Positions 35,894 through 46,250 of a stretch of DNA of 64,000 bases are shown in pieces (position 1 is the stretch's first letter; every line of letters begins with the position of its first letter). The stretch spans positions 62,001-126,000 of the forward strand of contig NZ_AOCK01000003.1 of the NCBI RefSeq assembly GCF_000348945.1. Reading direction: 5' to 3'. The stretch comes from Paeniglutamicibacter gangotriensis Lz1y. GTDB taxonomy: Bacteria; Actinomycetota; Actinomycetes; Actinomycetales; Micrococcaceae. The position numbers and the translations under genes were made by a program. The notes below the pieces were generated by a model. The model searched no databases. It saw only the letters and a program-made list of their open reading frames with translations, and was not told the DNA's origin.

Positions 35894-37273
35894 TCAGCCG
35901 AAGATCGACACAGGTTTGACGATGTCTGCGTAGATCAGCACCGCACCCATGGCCAGCATGCCCACCGCGACCACATAGGTCAGCGGAAGCATCTTGGCGA
36001 TGTCCACCGGTCCCGGATCCGGGCGTTTGAAGAGCTTGGCGAAGAAACGGCGCACCGATTCGAAGAGCGCACCGATGATGTGCCCGCCATCCAGCGGCAG
36101 CAGCGGAATCAGGTTGAAGACGAAGAGCGCGATGTTCAGTCCGCCGATCAGCGAGATCAGCGATGCCACCTTGTCGTTGATGCCGATCAGGTTCGTGGCG
36201 CTGATTTCCCCGGCAATACGTCCCACACCGACCACGGAGATCGGCCCGTTGGGATCACGCGGAGTATCGGAGAAGGCCGCTTTACCCACGGCCGCCATGC
36301 GCGCCGGCAAATCGAGCACCACGGCGGTGACTCCCTTGACCTGAGTCCACACCGCCGGAAGCACCGCGGAGACCGGCTGGGAGATGTTTTGGACTTCCGA
36401 GCCCATGCCGATGAAACCAACTTCGACGGTTTTGGCTGCGCCCGAGGCATCGGTGACGAGCTGGCCTTCCTCGTTGATCACCGGCCGTTCGGTCTTATAG
36501 GGGGTGATGGAGGTGGAGTGTTCGACCCCGTCGCGCTCATAAGTCAGAGGGACGGATTCTCCCGCGTGTGAGCGGATGGCCTGGGTCAGCGTCACCCAGT
36601 CGGTGTTACCAACCGGGGCGCCGTCGAAGGAGGTGACAGTGTCCCCCGGGCGCAGGCCCGCGGCGTAGGCTGGCCCCGGGGCGTCGGAGGCGAGGCATCC
36701 GTTGTTGACCGAGGAGTCCCGATCCCCTTCCTGACCCAGCGGCACCACGCATTGGTAGACCTCGTCGACGGTGCTGGTCTGGGTGGGCAATCCGAAGCCG
36801 ACGGTGACGATGCCGATCATCACGATGCCGATGAGCAGGTTCATCGTCGGTCCGCCGAGCATGATGATGATCCGCTTGTACACCGGCAGCTTGTAGAACA
36901 CCCGGTCCTCGTCGCCGGGCTGCAGCTGCTCGGCAGCTGCATGCCTGGCCTCGTCGGCCATCTGCTGGAACATGCCGGTGGAAGACTTGCGCAGGATCGG
37001 GGCGTCGGTAGCACCCACGTTGCCCTTGTTCTTGGCCGGCGGGTACATCCCGATCATCGCGATGTAGCCGCCCAGCGGGATCGCCTTGAAACCGTATTCG
37101 GTCTCCCCACGCTTGAACGAGAACACCGTCTTGCCGAAGCCGATCATGTACTGCGGCACGCGCACGCCAAAGCGCTTGGCCGGCACCAGGTGCCCTACCT
37201 CGTGCAGGCCGATCGAAAAGGCCACGGCAACGACCATGACCAGCACGCCGATAATGAAAAGAAGAATGCTCAC
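35894..37273 (-). CDS. rseP: Site-2 intramembrane zinc protease RseP (M50)
   Basis: Cleaves membrane-bound anti-sigma factors and other membrane peptides. 459 residues. HEVGH (residues 24-28) in the first membrane helix gives the zinc ligands and catalytic Glu; the second site LPLDGGH is near residue 392. A PDZ domain lies between ([18 protein letters not shown]). Membrane helices also at [19 protein letters not shown] and the C-terminus. The GTG start at 37273 overlaps the dxr stop by four bases, so they are coupled. In relatives ispG follows; here a block of mostly broken genes intervenes. Confidence 0.93.
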   Translation of the reverse strand: MSILLFIIGVLVMVVAVAFSIGLHEVGHLVPAKRFGVRVPQYMIGFGKTVFSFKRGETEYGFKAIPLGGYIAMIGMYPPAKNKGNVGATDAPILRKSSTGMFQQMADEARHAAAEQLQPGDEDRVFYKLPVYKRIIIMLGGPTMNLLIGIVMIGIVTVGFGLPTQTSTVDEVYQCVVPLGQEGDRDSSVNNGCLASDAPGPAYAAGLRPGDTVTSFDGAPVGNTDWVTLTQAIRSHAGESVPLTYERDGVEHSTSITPYKTERPVINEEGQLVTDASGAAKTVEVGFIGMGSEVQNISQPVSAVLPAVWTQVKGVTAVVLDLPARMAAVGKAAFSDTPRDPNGPISVVGVGRIAGEISATNLIGINDKVASLISLIGGLNIALFVFNLIPLLPLDGGHIIGALFESVRRFFAKLFKRPDPGPVDIAKMLPLTYVVAVGMLAMGAVLIYADIVKPVSIFG

Positions 37274-38496
37274 AGTGATTCCAAACGTTTGGCGGCGGCG
37301 TTTCGTGCCCACCGTTCGGCAGCCAACACCGAATCAAGCGACAGTTCCCCGGCTTCGGGGGCATAGGTACTCAGGACGTCCTCGATGGTTTCGACGATGT
37401 CGGTGAAGCGAATGGTCCCTGCGTGGAAGGCTTCGACGGCTTCCTCGTTGACGGCGTTGTACACGGCCATATGAGTCGGTGAGGCAGCGCAGGCGGCCTT
37501 GGCCAGCTTGATCGCACCGAAGGCTTCTTCATCCAGCGGCTCGAACGTCCAGGACGCTGCGGCGGACCAATCGCAGGCGGCGGCGGAGCCCGGCACCCGG
37601 TGCGGCCAGCCGATCCCCAGTGCGATGGGTAGCGCCATATCCGGCGGCGAGGCCTGGGCAATGGTGGATCCGTCGATGAACTCCACCATGGAATGCACGA
37701 TGGATTGCGGGTGCACCACCGCCTCGATGCGCTGAAACGGCACATCGAAGAGCAGGTGCGCTTCGATGACTTCTAGGGCCTTGTTGACCATAGTGGCCGA
37801 GTTGGTGGTCACCACCTTGCCCATGTCCCAGGTGGGGTGTGCCAGCGCCTGGGCCGGAGTGACCTCGCGTAGTTGCGCGTAATCGTAGCCGCGGAACGGG
37901 CCTCCGGAAGCTGTGACAATGAGCTTGTGGACTTCCTCGGGGGCGCCCGAGCGCAGCGCCTGGGCCAGGGCTGAGTGTTCGGAATCCACCGGTACGAGCT
38001 GTCCCGGTGCTGCGGCGGCCTTGACCAGCGCACCGCCGACGATCAGGGATTCCTTGTTGGCCAGGGACAGCAGGTGCCCGGCGTTCAGTGCCGCCAGGGT
38101 GGGTGCCAGGCCGATGGAACCGGTGATCCCGTTGAGCACCACCTCGGCGTCGCCGAACGCGGCGATCTGTGTGGCGGCGTGTTCACCGGCAACGAGCTGC
38201 GGGTCGTAGTCGCGCACCGAGGCGGCGTCCTTGGCCGCGTTGATGGCGGCGGCCAGCGCATCGATATCGGGGTGGGCGCAGCCCACGGCCGCCGCCCGGG
38301 TGGCTACCGCCTGACTGGCCAGCAGCGTCAGGTTGTGTCCACCGGAGAGCGCTGCCACGGCAAAGCGGTCCGGTGCCGCGGCAATGACTTCCAAGCCTTG
38401 GGTGCCGATGGAACCGGTGGAGCCGATCAGCGTGATGCGGCGGATGGTTCCGGGAACCGGAGGGATAAAGGTGTTCGATGGCTGCGCTGTACTCAC
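37270..38496 (-). CDS. dxr: 1-deoxy-D-xylulose 5-phosphate reductoisomerase
   Basis: Second enzyme of the MEP pathway, converting DXP to MEP with NADPH. 408 residues. NADPH motif [14 protein letters not shown]; metal/substrate segment [18 protein letters not shown] and [23 protein letters not shown] are family hallmarks. GTG 38496 is chosen as the closest start before the conserved region; its ribosome site is weak. Coupled to rseP. Confidence 0.95.
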   Translation of the reverse strand: MSTAQPSNTFIPPVPGTIRRITLIGSTGSIGTQGLEVIAAAPDRFAVAALSGGHNLTLLASQAVATRAAAVGCAHPDIDALAAAINAAKDAASVRDYDPQLVAGEHAATQIAAFGDAEVVLNGITGSIGLAPTLAALNAGHLLSLANKESLIVGGALVKAAAAPGQLVPVDSEHSALAQALRSGAPEEVHKLIVTASGGPFRGYDYAQLREVTPAQALAHPTWDMGKVVTTNSATMVNKALEVIEAHLLFDVPFQRIEAVVHPQSIVHSMVEFIDGSTIAQASPPDMALPIALGIGWPHRVPGSAAACDWSAAASWTFEPLDEEAFGAIKLAKAACAASPTHMAVYNAVNEEAVEAFHAGTIRFTDIVETIEDVLSTYAPEAGELSLDSVLAAERWARNAAAKRLESL

Positions 38497-38582
38497 CTGA
38501 CCATTATGGTCGCTGATGCTGTGTCGAACCAATGAGCCACGGATTTCGCGGAACAGGGCCTTTGCGCCGCGTCTCAAGCACG

Positions 38583-38627
38583 AGTGGCCCACACGTTCAC
38601 TGCAGGGCAGGGAACGTATGGGCCACT
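38583..38627 (-). terminator. Terminator of the tct operon
   Basis: AGTGGCCCA and ACGTTC on the left (38583-38598) pair with GAACGT and TGGGCCACT on the right (38612-38627), one mismatch. About 20 bases after the tctA stop. Confidence 0.85.
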
Positions 38628-38647
38628 TGAGGCGAGGTCGGGTTCGG

Positions 38648-40297
38648 CTAACCTCGTGGCTTGTCGTCGCGGCGGGAGCGACGCGTTTCCTCAACCGGCG
38701 TTTCCGTTGGCTCGCCGTTTGTCTCGGGCCTTGGTTGCGCAGCAGCAACCGAGTCTGTGTCGGGTTCGACCAGGACCGGCTCCACGATGTCGGCAAATTC
38801 GGCCGAGGTCTTCGGGAACAGGCGGCGAAGCAGCTTGGCCACCAGTGGCCACAACAGGACCACTGCGATGATCACGTAGACGACCACGGCGATGGACTCG
38901 CTGAAGAGTCCTGCCGGGTCCCCTCCGCTGAGCTGCATGGCCTTGCGCATTTGTGCCTCGGCACGGGGGCCAAGGATCACCCCGATGATCAGCGGAAGCA
39001 CCGGAATACCGAAGCGACGCATGGCGAAGCCCAGCAGGCCCAACAGCAACAGCAAGACCAGGTCGAAGGTTTGCAGGTTCACCGCGTAGCCGCCCAAGGT
39101 GGCGAAGAAAAGGATCCCCGCATACAGGTAAGGTCGCGGCAACTGCAGCAGCTTGGCCCATAGCGGGGCCATCGGAAGGTTGATGATCAACAGCAGCGTG
39201 TTACCGATGAACAGGCTCGCGATCAAGGCCCAGACCAGCTGCGGCTCATCTTCGAAGAGCAGCGGGCCGGGCTGGATCCCAAACTGCATGAAGGCCGCCA
39301 ACATGACAGCGGCCGTCGCGTTGGTGGGCAGTCCCAGGGCCAGCATCGGGGTCAGCGTACCGGCGGCCGAGGCATTGTTCGCTGCTTCAGGTCCGGCGAC
39401 GCCCTCAATGGCTCCGTGCCCGAATTCCTCCGGGTGCTTGGAAAGCTTCTTCTCGGTGACGTACGACAGGAACGTGGGGATCTCCGCGCCGCCTGCCGGA
39501 AGTGCACCGAACGGGAATCCGTAGGCGGTTCCGCGCAGCCATGGCTTCCAAGACCTCTTCCAATCGGCCTTGCCCATCCACGGGCGGCCCACGGGAATGG
39601 TGAAGGTCTTGGTCTTGCGCAGGTGAGCGGCAACCCAGAAGGCCTCGCCGACGGCGAAGATCGCCACGGCAACCACCACGATGTCCAGCCCGTCGGCCAG
39701 CAGCGGCTGTCCGAAGATCAGCCGGCCCTGCCCGGTGACGGGATCCATGCCGACCAGGCCAATGGCCAGGCCAAGGCCCAGCGAGGCAAAGCCGCGCAAC
39801 TTGGAGGACCCCAGGACTGCAGTGACAGCGATCAGTGCAAGCAACATGATCGCGAGGTAGCTGGGGGCTCCGAGGCTGACGGCGAACTTCACCACCCAGG
39901 GGGCGATGGTTGCCAGCAGCGCGGTGCCGATCGTGCCGGCCACGAAGGAGCCGATGGCAGCGGTGGCCAGCGCCTGGGCGGCGCGGCCTGCCTTGGCCAT
40001 CTTGTGGCCCTCGATGGCGGTGATCACCGTCGAGGATTCACCGGGGGTGTTCAGCAGGATCGAGGTGGTCGAGCCGCCGTACATTCCGCCGTAGTAGATG
40101 CCGGCGAACATGATCATGGCGCCGGTGGCTTCCATCCCATAGGTCACCGGCAGCAACAGCGCGATCGACATCGCCGGACCGATGCCCGGCAACACTCCGA
40201 CGGCGGTGCCCAGCAGCACACCGATCACGGCGAAGAGCAGGTTCATGGGGGTCAGCGCGGTGCTGAACCCCTGCATGAGCATATTGAGTGTATCCAC
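38648..40297 (-). CDS. tctA: Tripartite tricarboxylate transporter, large permease TctA
   Basis: Large membrane subunit of a sodium- or proton-coupled tripartite tricarboxylate transporter. 549 residues, about 11-12 helices. Signature TctA features: [25 protein letters not shown], the [24 protein letters not shown] loop and [23 protein letters not shown]. The C-terminal 50 residues are polar and acidic then basic. The GTG start directly follows the position where tctB would end in its restored frame. Confidence 0.93.
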   Translation of the reverse strand: MDTLNMLMQGFSTALTPMNLLFAVIGVLLGTAVGVLPGIGPAMSIALLLPVTYGMEATGAMIMFAGIYYGGMYGGSTTSILLNTPGESSTVITAIEGHKMAKAGRAAQALATAAIGSFVAGTIGTALLATIAPWVVKFAVSLGAPSYLAIMLLALIAVTAVLGSSKLRGFASLGLGLAIGLVGMDPVTGQGRLIFGQPLLADGLDIVVVAVAIFAVGEAFWVAAHLRKTKTFTIPVGRPWMGKADWKRSWKPWLRGTAYGFPFGALPAGGAEIPTFLSYVTEKKLSKHPEEFGHGAIEGVAGPEAANNASAAGTLTPMLALGLPTNATAAVMLAAFMQFGIQPGPLLFEDEPQLVWALIASLFIGNTLLLIINLPMAPLWAKLLQLPRPYLYAGILFFATLGGYAVNLQTFDLVLLLLLGLLGFAMRRFGIPVLPLIIGVILGPRAEAQMRKAMQLSGGDPAGLFSESIAVVVYVIIAVVLLWPLVAKLLRRLFPKTSAEFADIVEPVLVEPDTDSVAAAQPRPETNGEPTETPVEETRRSRRDDKPRG

Positions 40298-40800
40298 TTA
40301 CAACACTCCTTCGAGCAGGCCTGATGGCAGGTGAATGCCAAGACCCAGATAGAAACCGTAGAAGGTGCCCACGGCCATGCCCACGGAGATCAGTCCGTCG
40401 CGGATGTAGTTGCGCCCGCCCAGGGCCAGACGCTTCCCCAGAAGAGGATGGTTCCGGAAATGACCCAGCCGAGCATGTCGATGAAGACGATGTTGATGAT
40501 GAACACCAGTCCCAGCGGCACCACGATTTTCCAGTCGATGGGTGTTCCTGCTTCAATGTCTTCCCCCTCGTCGGGTTCCGCGGATCCACCGCGCAGGACG
40601 TTGATGACGAGCAGCACGGCACACACCAGGAGCAGTGCGCCCACCATATAAGGAACAGTTTTGGGTCCCAGTCCGTCGGACTGCTGGTAGGGCACATGCA
40701 GGTTCATCGCATCGATCACCACGGTGACCCCAACCGTGCCGAGCAGGGCTGCGAAGCCCAGCTCGGCGCGGCTCTTGATCGGTGAAGCTACTGGTTTCAT
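40298..40800 (-). pseudogene. tctB: TctB small permease subunit, frameshifted near the end
   Basis: Small four-helix subunit of the transporter. From ATG 40800 the frame encodes [37 protein letters not shown], and [17 protein letters not shown] before FWGSVW; it then runs into [12 protein letters not shown] and stops at 40390. In the -1 frame the family ending follows at once: [19 protein letters not shown], then [23 protein letters not shown], stop 40298-40300. Adding one G in the GG of TGGCCC (about 40423-40431) restores the gene. As read, the last helix is lost. ATG overlaps the tctC stop. Confidence 0.85.
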
Positions 40801-41804
40801 GCCAGGCCGAGTTTGGCCAGGACGTCGGAAACCCGCTTGTCCTGATCGGTGAGGAAGGTGGAGAACTCATCCCCGGTGATGAAGGCATCGGTCCAGCCAT
40901 TGTCCTTCAGCGCTTTCTTCCACTCTTCGGAACCGTGCATCTTTTCCAGGGTGGAGATCCAGCGGGTCTTGGCTTCGTCGCTGATCCCGGGAGGCGCCAC
41001 GAGCCCGCGCCAGTTACTGAATTCCAGATCGATATCCGATTCCTTCAGGGTCGGAGCATCGACGCCCTCGAGGCGCTCCGCACCGGAGGCCGCCAAGACA
41101 CGGACGTCACCGGATTCGATCTGCTTGAGGAACTCGCCGGCGCCCGAGGCGGCAAAGCCAAGCTTGTTGCCCAGGATCGCCGGCAGCAGGTCGCCGCCGC
41201 CGTCGTAGGAAACGAAGTTGACCTTGGTCGGGTCAATGCCCACGGTCTGTGCCAGCTGCATCGGCAGCAGGTGGTCGGGTCCGCCCGGCGAGGAGCCTCC
41301 GCCGACGGCCAGCTTGGAGGGATCCTTCTTCCACGCCGCAACGAGATCCTCGATGCTCTTGTACGGGGAGTCCTTGGAAACCATGATGGCTCCCGGCTCC
41401 TGGATCAGACGGGCGATCGGGGTGGTATCGGTCAGTTTGGCGTCGGTGTCATTGGTGTAGCTGGCACCCACCACGCCCAGACCCATGAGCATCCCCAGGT
41501 CTTCGTTGCCCTTTTCGTTGACGATCCGGGCCAGACCTACGGTGCCTCCGGCACCGGCAAGGTTGAAGACCTCCAAGGACTTGGCGATCCCGGCCTCTTC
41601 CATGACCGTTCCGGCAACCCGGGCGGTGGTGTCGTAGCCACCACCGGGGCTGTTCGGAACCATGATGCGCAGGCCGGTGACCGGCCCGGATTCGGCAGAG
41701 CTGCCGGATGCGCCGGCGTCATCGCCGGTCACCCCGCAGCCGGTAGCGGCAAGCATCAGGCCGGCGGCAACGGCGGCTAGACGAAGAAACTTGGTACGAG
41801 CCAT
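40797..41804 (-). CDS. tctC: TctC substrate-binding lipoprotein (TTT family)
   Basis: Extracellular solute receptor for the TctAB permease. 335 residues with lipobox AATGC (Cys23). The Bug/TctC fold is visible: LRIMVPNSPGGGYDTTARV, NLAGAGGTVGLARI, VGGGSSPGGPDHLLPMQLAQ, VNFVSYDGGGDLLPAILGNKL and PGISDEAKTRW. The ligand is probably citrate or another carboxylate but cannot be fixed. Start ATG 41804 or 41816. Divergent from a CitA/DcuS-type sensor kinase, which probably controls it. Confidence 0.93.
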   Translation of the reverse strand: MARTKFLRLAAVAAGLMLAATGCGVTGDDAGASGSSAESGPVTGLRIMVPNSPGGGYDTTARVAGTVMEEAGIAKSLEVFNLAGAGGTVGLARIVNEKGNEDLGMLMGLGVVGASYTNDTDAKLTDTTPIARLIQEPGAIMVSKDSPYKSIEDLVAAWKKDPSKLAVGGGSSPGGPDHLLPMQLAQTVGIDPTKVNFVSYDGGGDLLPAILGNKLGFAASGAGEFLKQIESGDVRVLAASGAERLEGVDAPTLKESDIDLEFSNWRGLVAPPGISDEAKTRWISTLEKMHGSEEWKKALKDNGWTDAFITGDEFSTFLTDQDKRVSDVLAKLGLA

Positions 41805-41875
41805 GGTGATTCCCATCTCAAAAAGCGAATGTACGATGCGGACCACACTAGGGCGCGAGCGTCCCGAGGCAATTC

Positions 41876-41910
41876 TTGTGTTCGCAAACAAAGTTGTGTT
41901 CATTGTGTTC
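41876..41910. promoter_or_regulatory. Three TTGTGTTC direct repeats between tctC and the kinase gene
   Basis: TTGTGTTC occurs at 41876-41883, 41894-41901 and 41903-41910, start-to-start spacings 18 and 9. Repeats at multiples of nine in the divergent promoter (41805-42022) suit cooperative binding by the response regulator encoded at 43639. Inferred from position and periodicity only. Confidence 0.6.
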
Positions 41911-42022
41911 ACGCTCACATTCGGTCCCGGCCAGTGCTTTCGGTAGAGTTCACCCGGCTGGCAATCAACGGATCGGGCGATCGGCGCCCTATCCGACGCA
42001 AGGCATGGAAAAAGGAGCACCG

Positions 42023-43642
42023 GTGCCCAGGTCCACTCTTGGCCCACGCATGGGCCGCCGCACGCGGCTATCTCTGGCCGGCCAGTTTCTGGTCTTGCAA
42101 TTGCTGATCCTGGTGGCGGTGCTGGTCGGGGTCCTGGCCATGTCCATGGCGCAGTCCACCGCAACCTTTGAGCGTGTCGAGTCACGGCGGGCACTCTCGG
42201 CCGCCGAAAACCTTGCTTCCAACCCCACCGTGCGTGCCCTGCTGCCCGGGGCTCGGCCGCGCTTGGGCGCCGCACTGCCGGCCATCGCCGAATCGGTGCG
42301 TTCGGTTTCCGGAAGCAGCGACTCACTGCTGGCCAATACACGCGGCACCGTGGTGACGTCCTCGGAGCCTTCCCGACTCGGTGAAACGTTCCAGCTCGGC
42401 GCTTCCGAAGTCATGGAGGGCCGCGCGTGGACCGGTTCGACGCTGCGCGGCGGGGTCAAGATGCTCGAGGCCCATGTGCCGGTGCTCGATGACAACGGGA
42501 AGCTCGTGGGCTTTGCCATGGTGGGTCGCACCTATCCCTCGGTGCTCGAAAGACTTCTCGACGCCACCCCCAATCTCATGGTCTATTTGGGGATTTCCAT
42601 CGCTCTGGGCGCCGCCGGTTCGCTTTTGCTCTCCCGCCGGGTCAAGCGTCAGACCCTGGGCCTGGAGCCGGAAGAAATCACCGCGCTGGTCGAACACCGC
42701 GAAGCGATCCTGCACGGGGTGAAGGAGGGAGTGGTGGCCATCGACTTGCGTGAACGCATCACCCTGGCCAACGATGCGGCCAGGCGCTTGCTGGACTGGC
42801 CCGACGACTGCGAGGGCAGCACGCTCGCCCAGCTGTCCATCGACCCGGCATTGCGCGAGGTGCTGACCCTGAAGCAGCCCGACGCCGATCGTCTGGTGCT
42901 GGTGGGCGAAAAACTGGTGGTATTCAACCGCCGGCCCATAGAATCCCACGGGCGACTGGTCGGCTCCGTGACCACCCTGAGAGATCGCACCGAACTGAGC
43001 ACGCTGGAAAAGGAATTGGGAGCCACCCGCATGACCACAGAAACGCTGAGGGCCCAAACCCATGAGTTCGCCAACCAGCTGCACACCATTTCCGGGCTGA
43101 TCCAGCTGCAGGAATACGACGAAGTGCTCTCCTTCGTGGACGGTGTCAGCTTCAGCCGCTCCCAGCTGCTAGATGACGTCACCACCAGGATCGCCGACCC
43201 GAGCGTGGCCGCCTTGCTCATCGCCAAGTCCTCGTTGGCCTCCGAACGCCGGGTGGGGATCGATCTGGATCCCGCCACGATGCTGGGCCGCGTCGATGAG
43301 GCGCTCTCCAGGGACGTGGCCATGGTGGTGGGCAACCTCGTGGACAACGCCATTGACGCCGTGGCGGGGGTCCCCGATGCGCGTATCGGAATCGGGATCT
43401 CCCAGGAGGAAGGATGGGTTGTGGTGACGGTGCACGACTCTGGCGCGGGCGTCGATTCCGGGAGTTTCGGGCGGATCTTCACCCAGGGCTACAGCACCAA
43501 ATCCTCAAACTCCGCGGCCGGACGCGGGTTCGGACTGGCCCTGACCCGGCTGGTGTGCCTGCGCCGCGGAGGGAATGTCACGGTTCAAAACGACGAAGGT
43601 GCCGTATTCACCGCCCGGCTCGGCACTAAGGTGCAATCATGA
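42023..43642 (+). CDS. CitA/DcuS-type sensor histidine kinase
   Basis: 539-residue membrane kinase. TM1 near LSLAGQFLVLQLLILVAVLVGVLA, an extracellular PASTA-like/Cache sensor (to about 185), TM2 at LMVYLGISIALGAAGSLLLS, a cytosolic PAS domain (EGVVAIDLRERITLANDAARRLL), the phosphorylated His in QTHEFANQLHTISG (His347), and an ATPase domain (VVGNLVDNAIDAV, HDSGAGVD, GRGFGLALTR). The GTG start at 42023 is favoured by AAGGAG six bases upstream; ATG 42005 is the alternative. Probably senses the substrate of TctCBA. Confidence 0.92.
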   Translation: MPRSTLGPRMGRRTRLSLAGQFLVLQLLILVAVLVGVLAMSMAQSTATFERVESRRALSAAENLASNPTVRALLPGARPRLGAALPAIAESVRSVSGSSDSLLANTRGTVVTSSEPSRLGETFQLGASEVMEGRAWTGSTLRGGVKMLEAHVPVLDDNGKLVGFAMVGRTYPSVLERLLDATPNLMVYLGISIALGAAGSLLLSRRVKRQTLGLEPEEITALVEHREAILHGVKEGVVAIDLRERITLANDAARRLLDWPDDCEGSTLAQLSIDPALREVLTLKQPDADRLVLVGEKLVVFNRRPIESHGRLVGSVTTLRDRTELSTLEKELGATRMTTETLRAQTHEFANQLHTISGLIQLQEYDEVLSFVDGVSFSRSQLLDDVTTRIADPSVAALLIAKSSLASERRVGIDLDPATMLGRVDEALSRDVAMVVGNLVDNAIDAVAGVPDARIGIGISQEEGWVVVTVHDSGAGVDSGSFGRIFTQGYSTKSSNSAAGRGFGLALTRLVCLRRGGNVTVQNDEGAVFTARLGTKVQS

Positions 43643-44310
43643 TCAAGGTGCTCATTGTCGATGACGATTTTATGGTCGCGCGCATCCATTCCGGGTTTGT
43701 GGCCCAGATGCCCGGCTTCACGGTTTCCGGGGTCGCGCACACCGGGGCACAGGCCCTGGCCGAGGTCCGGCGCCTTCGCCCGGACTTGGTCCTGCTGGAT
43801 ATCCATCTGCCCGACATTTCCGGGCTGGAGCTGTTGGGGCAATTGCGTGCCGCGGCACCGGAGATCGATGTTCTGGTGATCAGTGCCGCACGCGAGGCAG
43901 ATACCGTGCGTCAAGCCCTGCGCGGTGGCATTGTGCACTACCTGATGAAACCGTTCACCCAAGCGGACCTGCACCAGCGACTGGATCACTACCAGCGCAC
44001 CTATCGTTCGCTGGAGTCGGCGGACACCGCCGATCAATCCGACGTGGATGCGGTCTTTGGCATGTCGGGAACTGACAAACCACTGCCCAAAGGGTGCTCG
44101 GCCGAGACCATGGTGCGCGTACAGACGGCACTGCGCTCCGCCGAGGCCGATTCCTCGGCACTGGAGGTCGGCGAGCTGCTGGGCCTCTCACGGGTCAGCG
44201 CGCGCCGCTATCTCGAGTACCTCAACGAGCTCGGGCAGGTGCAGGTGGAGCTGCGCTACGGCAGTGGACGTCCGGAGCGACGGTACCGCTGGCAGGGTCC
44301 GCGGAGCTGA
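43639..44310 (+). CDS. CitB/DcuR-type response regulator
   Basis: 223 residues. The receiver domain has acidic residues DDD at 8-10, phospho-acceptor Asp54 (LVLLDIHLPD) and the conserved Lys in YLMKPFTQ. The C-terminal part has a helix-turn-helix (ALEVGELLGLSRVSARRYLEYLNELGQVQVELRYG) as in CitB. ATG overlaps the kinase stop by four bases. Likely activates tctCBA through the TTGTGTTC repeats. Confidence 0.93.
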   Translation: MIKVLIVDDDFMVARIHSGFVAQMPGFTVSGVAHTGAQALAEVRRLRPDLVLLDIHLPDISGLELLGQLRAAAPEIDVLVISAAREADTVRQALRGGIVHYLMKPFTQADLHQRLDHYQRTYRSLESADTADQSDVDAVFGMSGTDKPLPKGCSAETMVRVQTALRSAEADSSALEVGELLGLSRVSARRYLEYLNELGQVQVELRYGSGRPERRYRWQGPRS

Positions 44311-44313
44311 TCC

Positions 44314-44853
44314 TTAGAGCCAGTCGTCGCTGCCCAGATCCCCGCCGCTCAGTTGTTCGTGGGCCGCGCGGGTGAACATCAGGCATACCCGGGTGGCTTC
44401 GGCCACGGTGATGCCGTCCTGGTTCTTGCCCACGTGGGCAAAGGTCGCAACCCCGAGCCCGGGCCGGGAGTTCGAGGGGCGCAGGTCCACGATGTGCGTC
44501 TGGGTGTAGAGCGTATCGCCCGGGAACAGCGGGTGCGGGAAGCGGATATCTGTCAGCCCCAGCTGTCCCATCAAGGTTCCGGCGGTGAGCTGGGAAACGG
44601 ATTGGCCGACCATGGTGGCCAGGGTGAACATCGAGTTCATGACTCGGCGCCCGAACGGCTGGGTGGCGGCGAACGCGGCATCCAGGTGCAAGGCCTGGGT
44701 GTTCATGCTCAGCGTGGTGAACAGGACGTTGTCGGCCTCGGTCATGGTGCGTCCGGGTGAATGCACGTAGACCGCCGAGGGATCCAGTTCGTCGAAGTAC
44801 AGCCCACGCTGGTGGACTTCGTGTATTTGCTCCTGCTGCGCCATCTCGCCCAC
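44314..44853 (-). CDS. MaoC-family dehydratase
   Basis: 179 residues with a hot-dog fold: RTMTEADNVLFTTLSMNTQALHLDAAFA (the conserved Asp/His hydratase region), RRVMNSMFTLATMVGQSV and FPHPLFPGDTLYTQTHIVDLRPSNSRPG. It hydrates an enoyl-CoA or similar thioester. GTG 44853 has AAGGAAAC upstream; ATG 44844 is possible. Lies downstream of the acyl-CoA dehydrogenase in the same direction, suggesting a shared acyl-CoA pathway. Convergent with the response regulator. Confidence 0.88.
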   Translation of the reverse strand: MGEMAQQEQIHEVHQRGLYFDELDPSAVYVHSPGRTMTEADNVLFTTLSMNTQALHLDAAFAATQPFGRRVMNSMFTLATMVGQSVSQLTAGTLMGQLGLTDIRFPHPLFPGDTLYTQTHIVDLRPSNSRPGLGVATFAHVGKNQDGITVAEATRVCLMFTRAAHEQLSGGDLGSDDWL

Positions 44854-44986
44854 GTTTCCTTACGTCTTCAGTGCCGGAGCTGCTGCGCACCCGCACCCTG
44901 CCGGGTCGGTGCGCAGCACAACCGGTCTTACTTCGTTGGTTCTCGTATCCTACAAAGCTATGGCCCCGGAAGTGGGCCTGCGTTCG

Positions 44987-46150
44987 TTAGAGTCCCAACG
45001 AACGGGCGATGAGCAGCAACTGGACCTCGGTGGTGCCTTCACCGATTTCCAGGATCTTCGAGTCGCGGTAGTGCCTGGCCACGAGGGTTTCGTTCATGAA
45101 ACCGTAGCCTCCAAAGATCTGTGTGGCATCTCTGGCGTTGTCCATGGCCGCTTCCCCGGCGACCAGCTTGGCGATGGCCGCCTCGGTCTTGAAGTCCTTC
45201 CCTGCCAGCATCTTGGCTGCCGCGGCATAGTAGGCCAAGCGTGAGGCGTGGACTCGGGCTGCCATGCGCGCGAGCTTGAAGGAGATCCCCTGGTTTTCGC
45301 CGATGGCCTTGCCGAACGTGACGCGGGTCTTGGCGTAGGCGGTGGCCTCGTCCAGGCAGCCCTGGGCCGCTCCGGTGCCCAGGGCGGCGATCGCGATGCG
45401 GCCCTCATCAAGGATCGAGAGGAAGTTCGCATAGCCGCGCCCGCGTTCGCCCAGCAGGTTCTCTTCGGGGACCGTTGCGTCTTCGAAACGCAGCGGGTGG
45501 GTGTCCGAGGCTCGCCAGCCGACCTTGTCATAGGCCTTCTCCACGGTATAACCGGGGGTGTCGCGGGGAACCAGGATGGTGGAGATTTCCTTGGCCGTTG
45601 AGCCGTCTGCACGTGTCTTGGTTCCGGTGACGGCGGTGGCCGTGACCAGAGTGGAGATCTCGGTGCCGGAGTTGGTGATGAACTCCTTGGAACCATTCAG
45701 CACCCAGTTCCCATCTCTCAGGGTGGCGGTGGTCGCGGTGCCGCCGGCGTCGGAACCCGCACCGGTCTCGGTCAGGCCGAACCCGGCAAGTTCGGTGCCC
45801 GCACACAGTGCCGGGAGCCAGCGTTCCTTCTGCGCCTGGGTGCCGAACCGGTGGATCGGCATGGCCCCCAGGCTCACGCCGGCTTCCAGGGTGATGGCGA
45901 CCGACTGGTCGACCCGGGCAAGTTCCTCGATGGCCAGTGCCAGGGCAAAGTAGTCACCACCCATGCCGCCGTATTCTTCGTCGAAGGGCAACCCGAACAG
46001 GCCCATCTCGCCCATCTGCGCCATGACCCCATAGGGGAAGGAGTGCTCGGCATCGTGTTTGGCCGAGACCGGAGCCACGACCTCCACGGCGAACTCGCGC
46101 ACCGTCTGTTTCAGTTCGAGATATTCCTCGTTGAGTTCCAGGTTGATCAT
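44987..46150 (-). CDS. Acyl-CoA dehydrogenase
   Basis: FAD enzyme oxidising an acyl-CoA to enoyl-CoA. 387 residues. Family signatures: GFGLTETGAGSDAGG, WVLNGSKEFITNSG, and the C-terminal FGGYGFMNETLVARHYRDSKILEIGEGTTEVQ. The chain-length or branched substrate is not evident, though similarity to short/branched-chain enzymes and the nearby MaoC gene suit branched-chain amino-acid or short-chain catabolism. Divergent from a TetR-type regulator with a palindrome between. Confidence 0.93.
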   Translation of the reverse strand: MINLELNEEYLELKQTVREFAVEVVAPVSAKHDAEHSFPYGVMAQMGEMGLFGLPFDEEYGGMGGDYFALALAIEELARVDQSVAITLEAGVSLGAMPIHRFGTQAQKERWLPALCAGTELAGFGLTETGAGSDAGGTATTATLRDGNWVLNGSKEFITNSGTEISTLVTATAVTGTKTRADGSTAKEISTILVPRDTPGYTVEKAYDKVGWRASDTHPLRFEDATVPEENLLGERGRGYANFLSILDEGRIAIAALGTGAAQGCLDEATAYAKTRVTFGKAIGENQGISFKLARMAARVHASRLAYYAAAAKMLAGKDFKTEAAIAKLVAGEAAMDNARDATQIFGGYGFMNETLVARHYRDSKILEIGEGTTEVQLLLIARSLGL

Positions 46151-46250
46151 GATCCCTGTGCCCCTTTCCTTAGGTTGGCATGGATGTGGCCTAGCCGGTG
46201 GGTGGTGCGCTGTAGCGGGCCGCTTGGGCTTTGTCCGGTGACCACGTATT

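Noticed and set aside
40420-40432. Programmed -1 frameshift in tctB
   Set aside because: No heptameric slippery sequence is present at the site, and no downstream structure stands out; a missing base is simpler. Kept only as an alternative in the finding.
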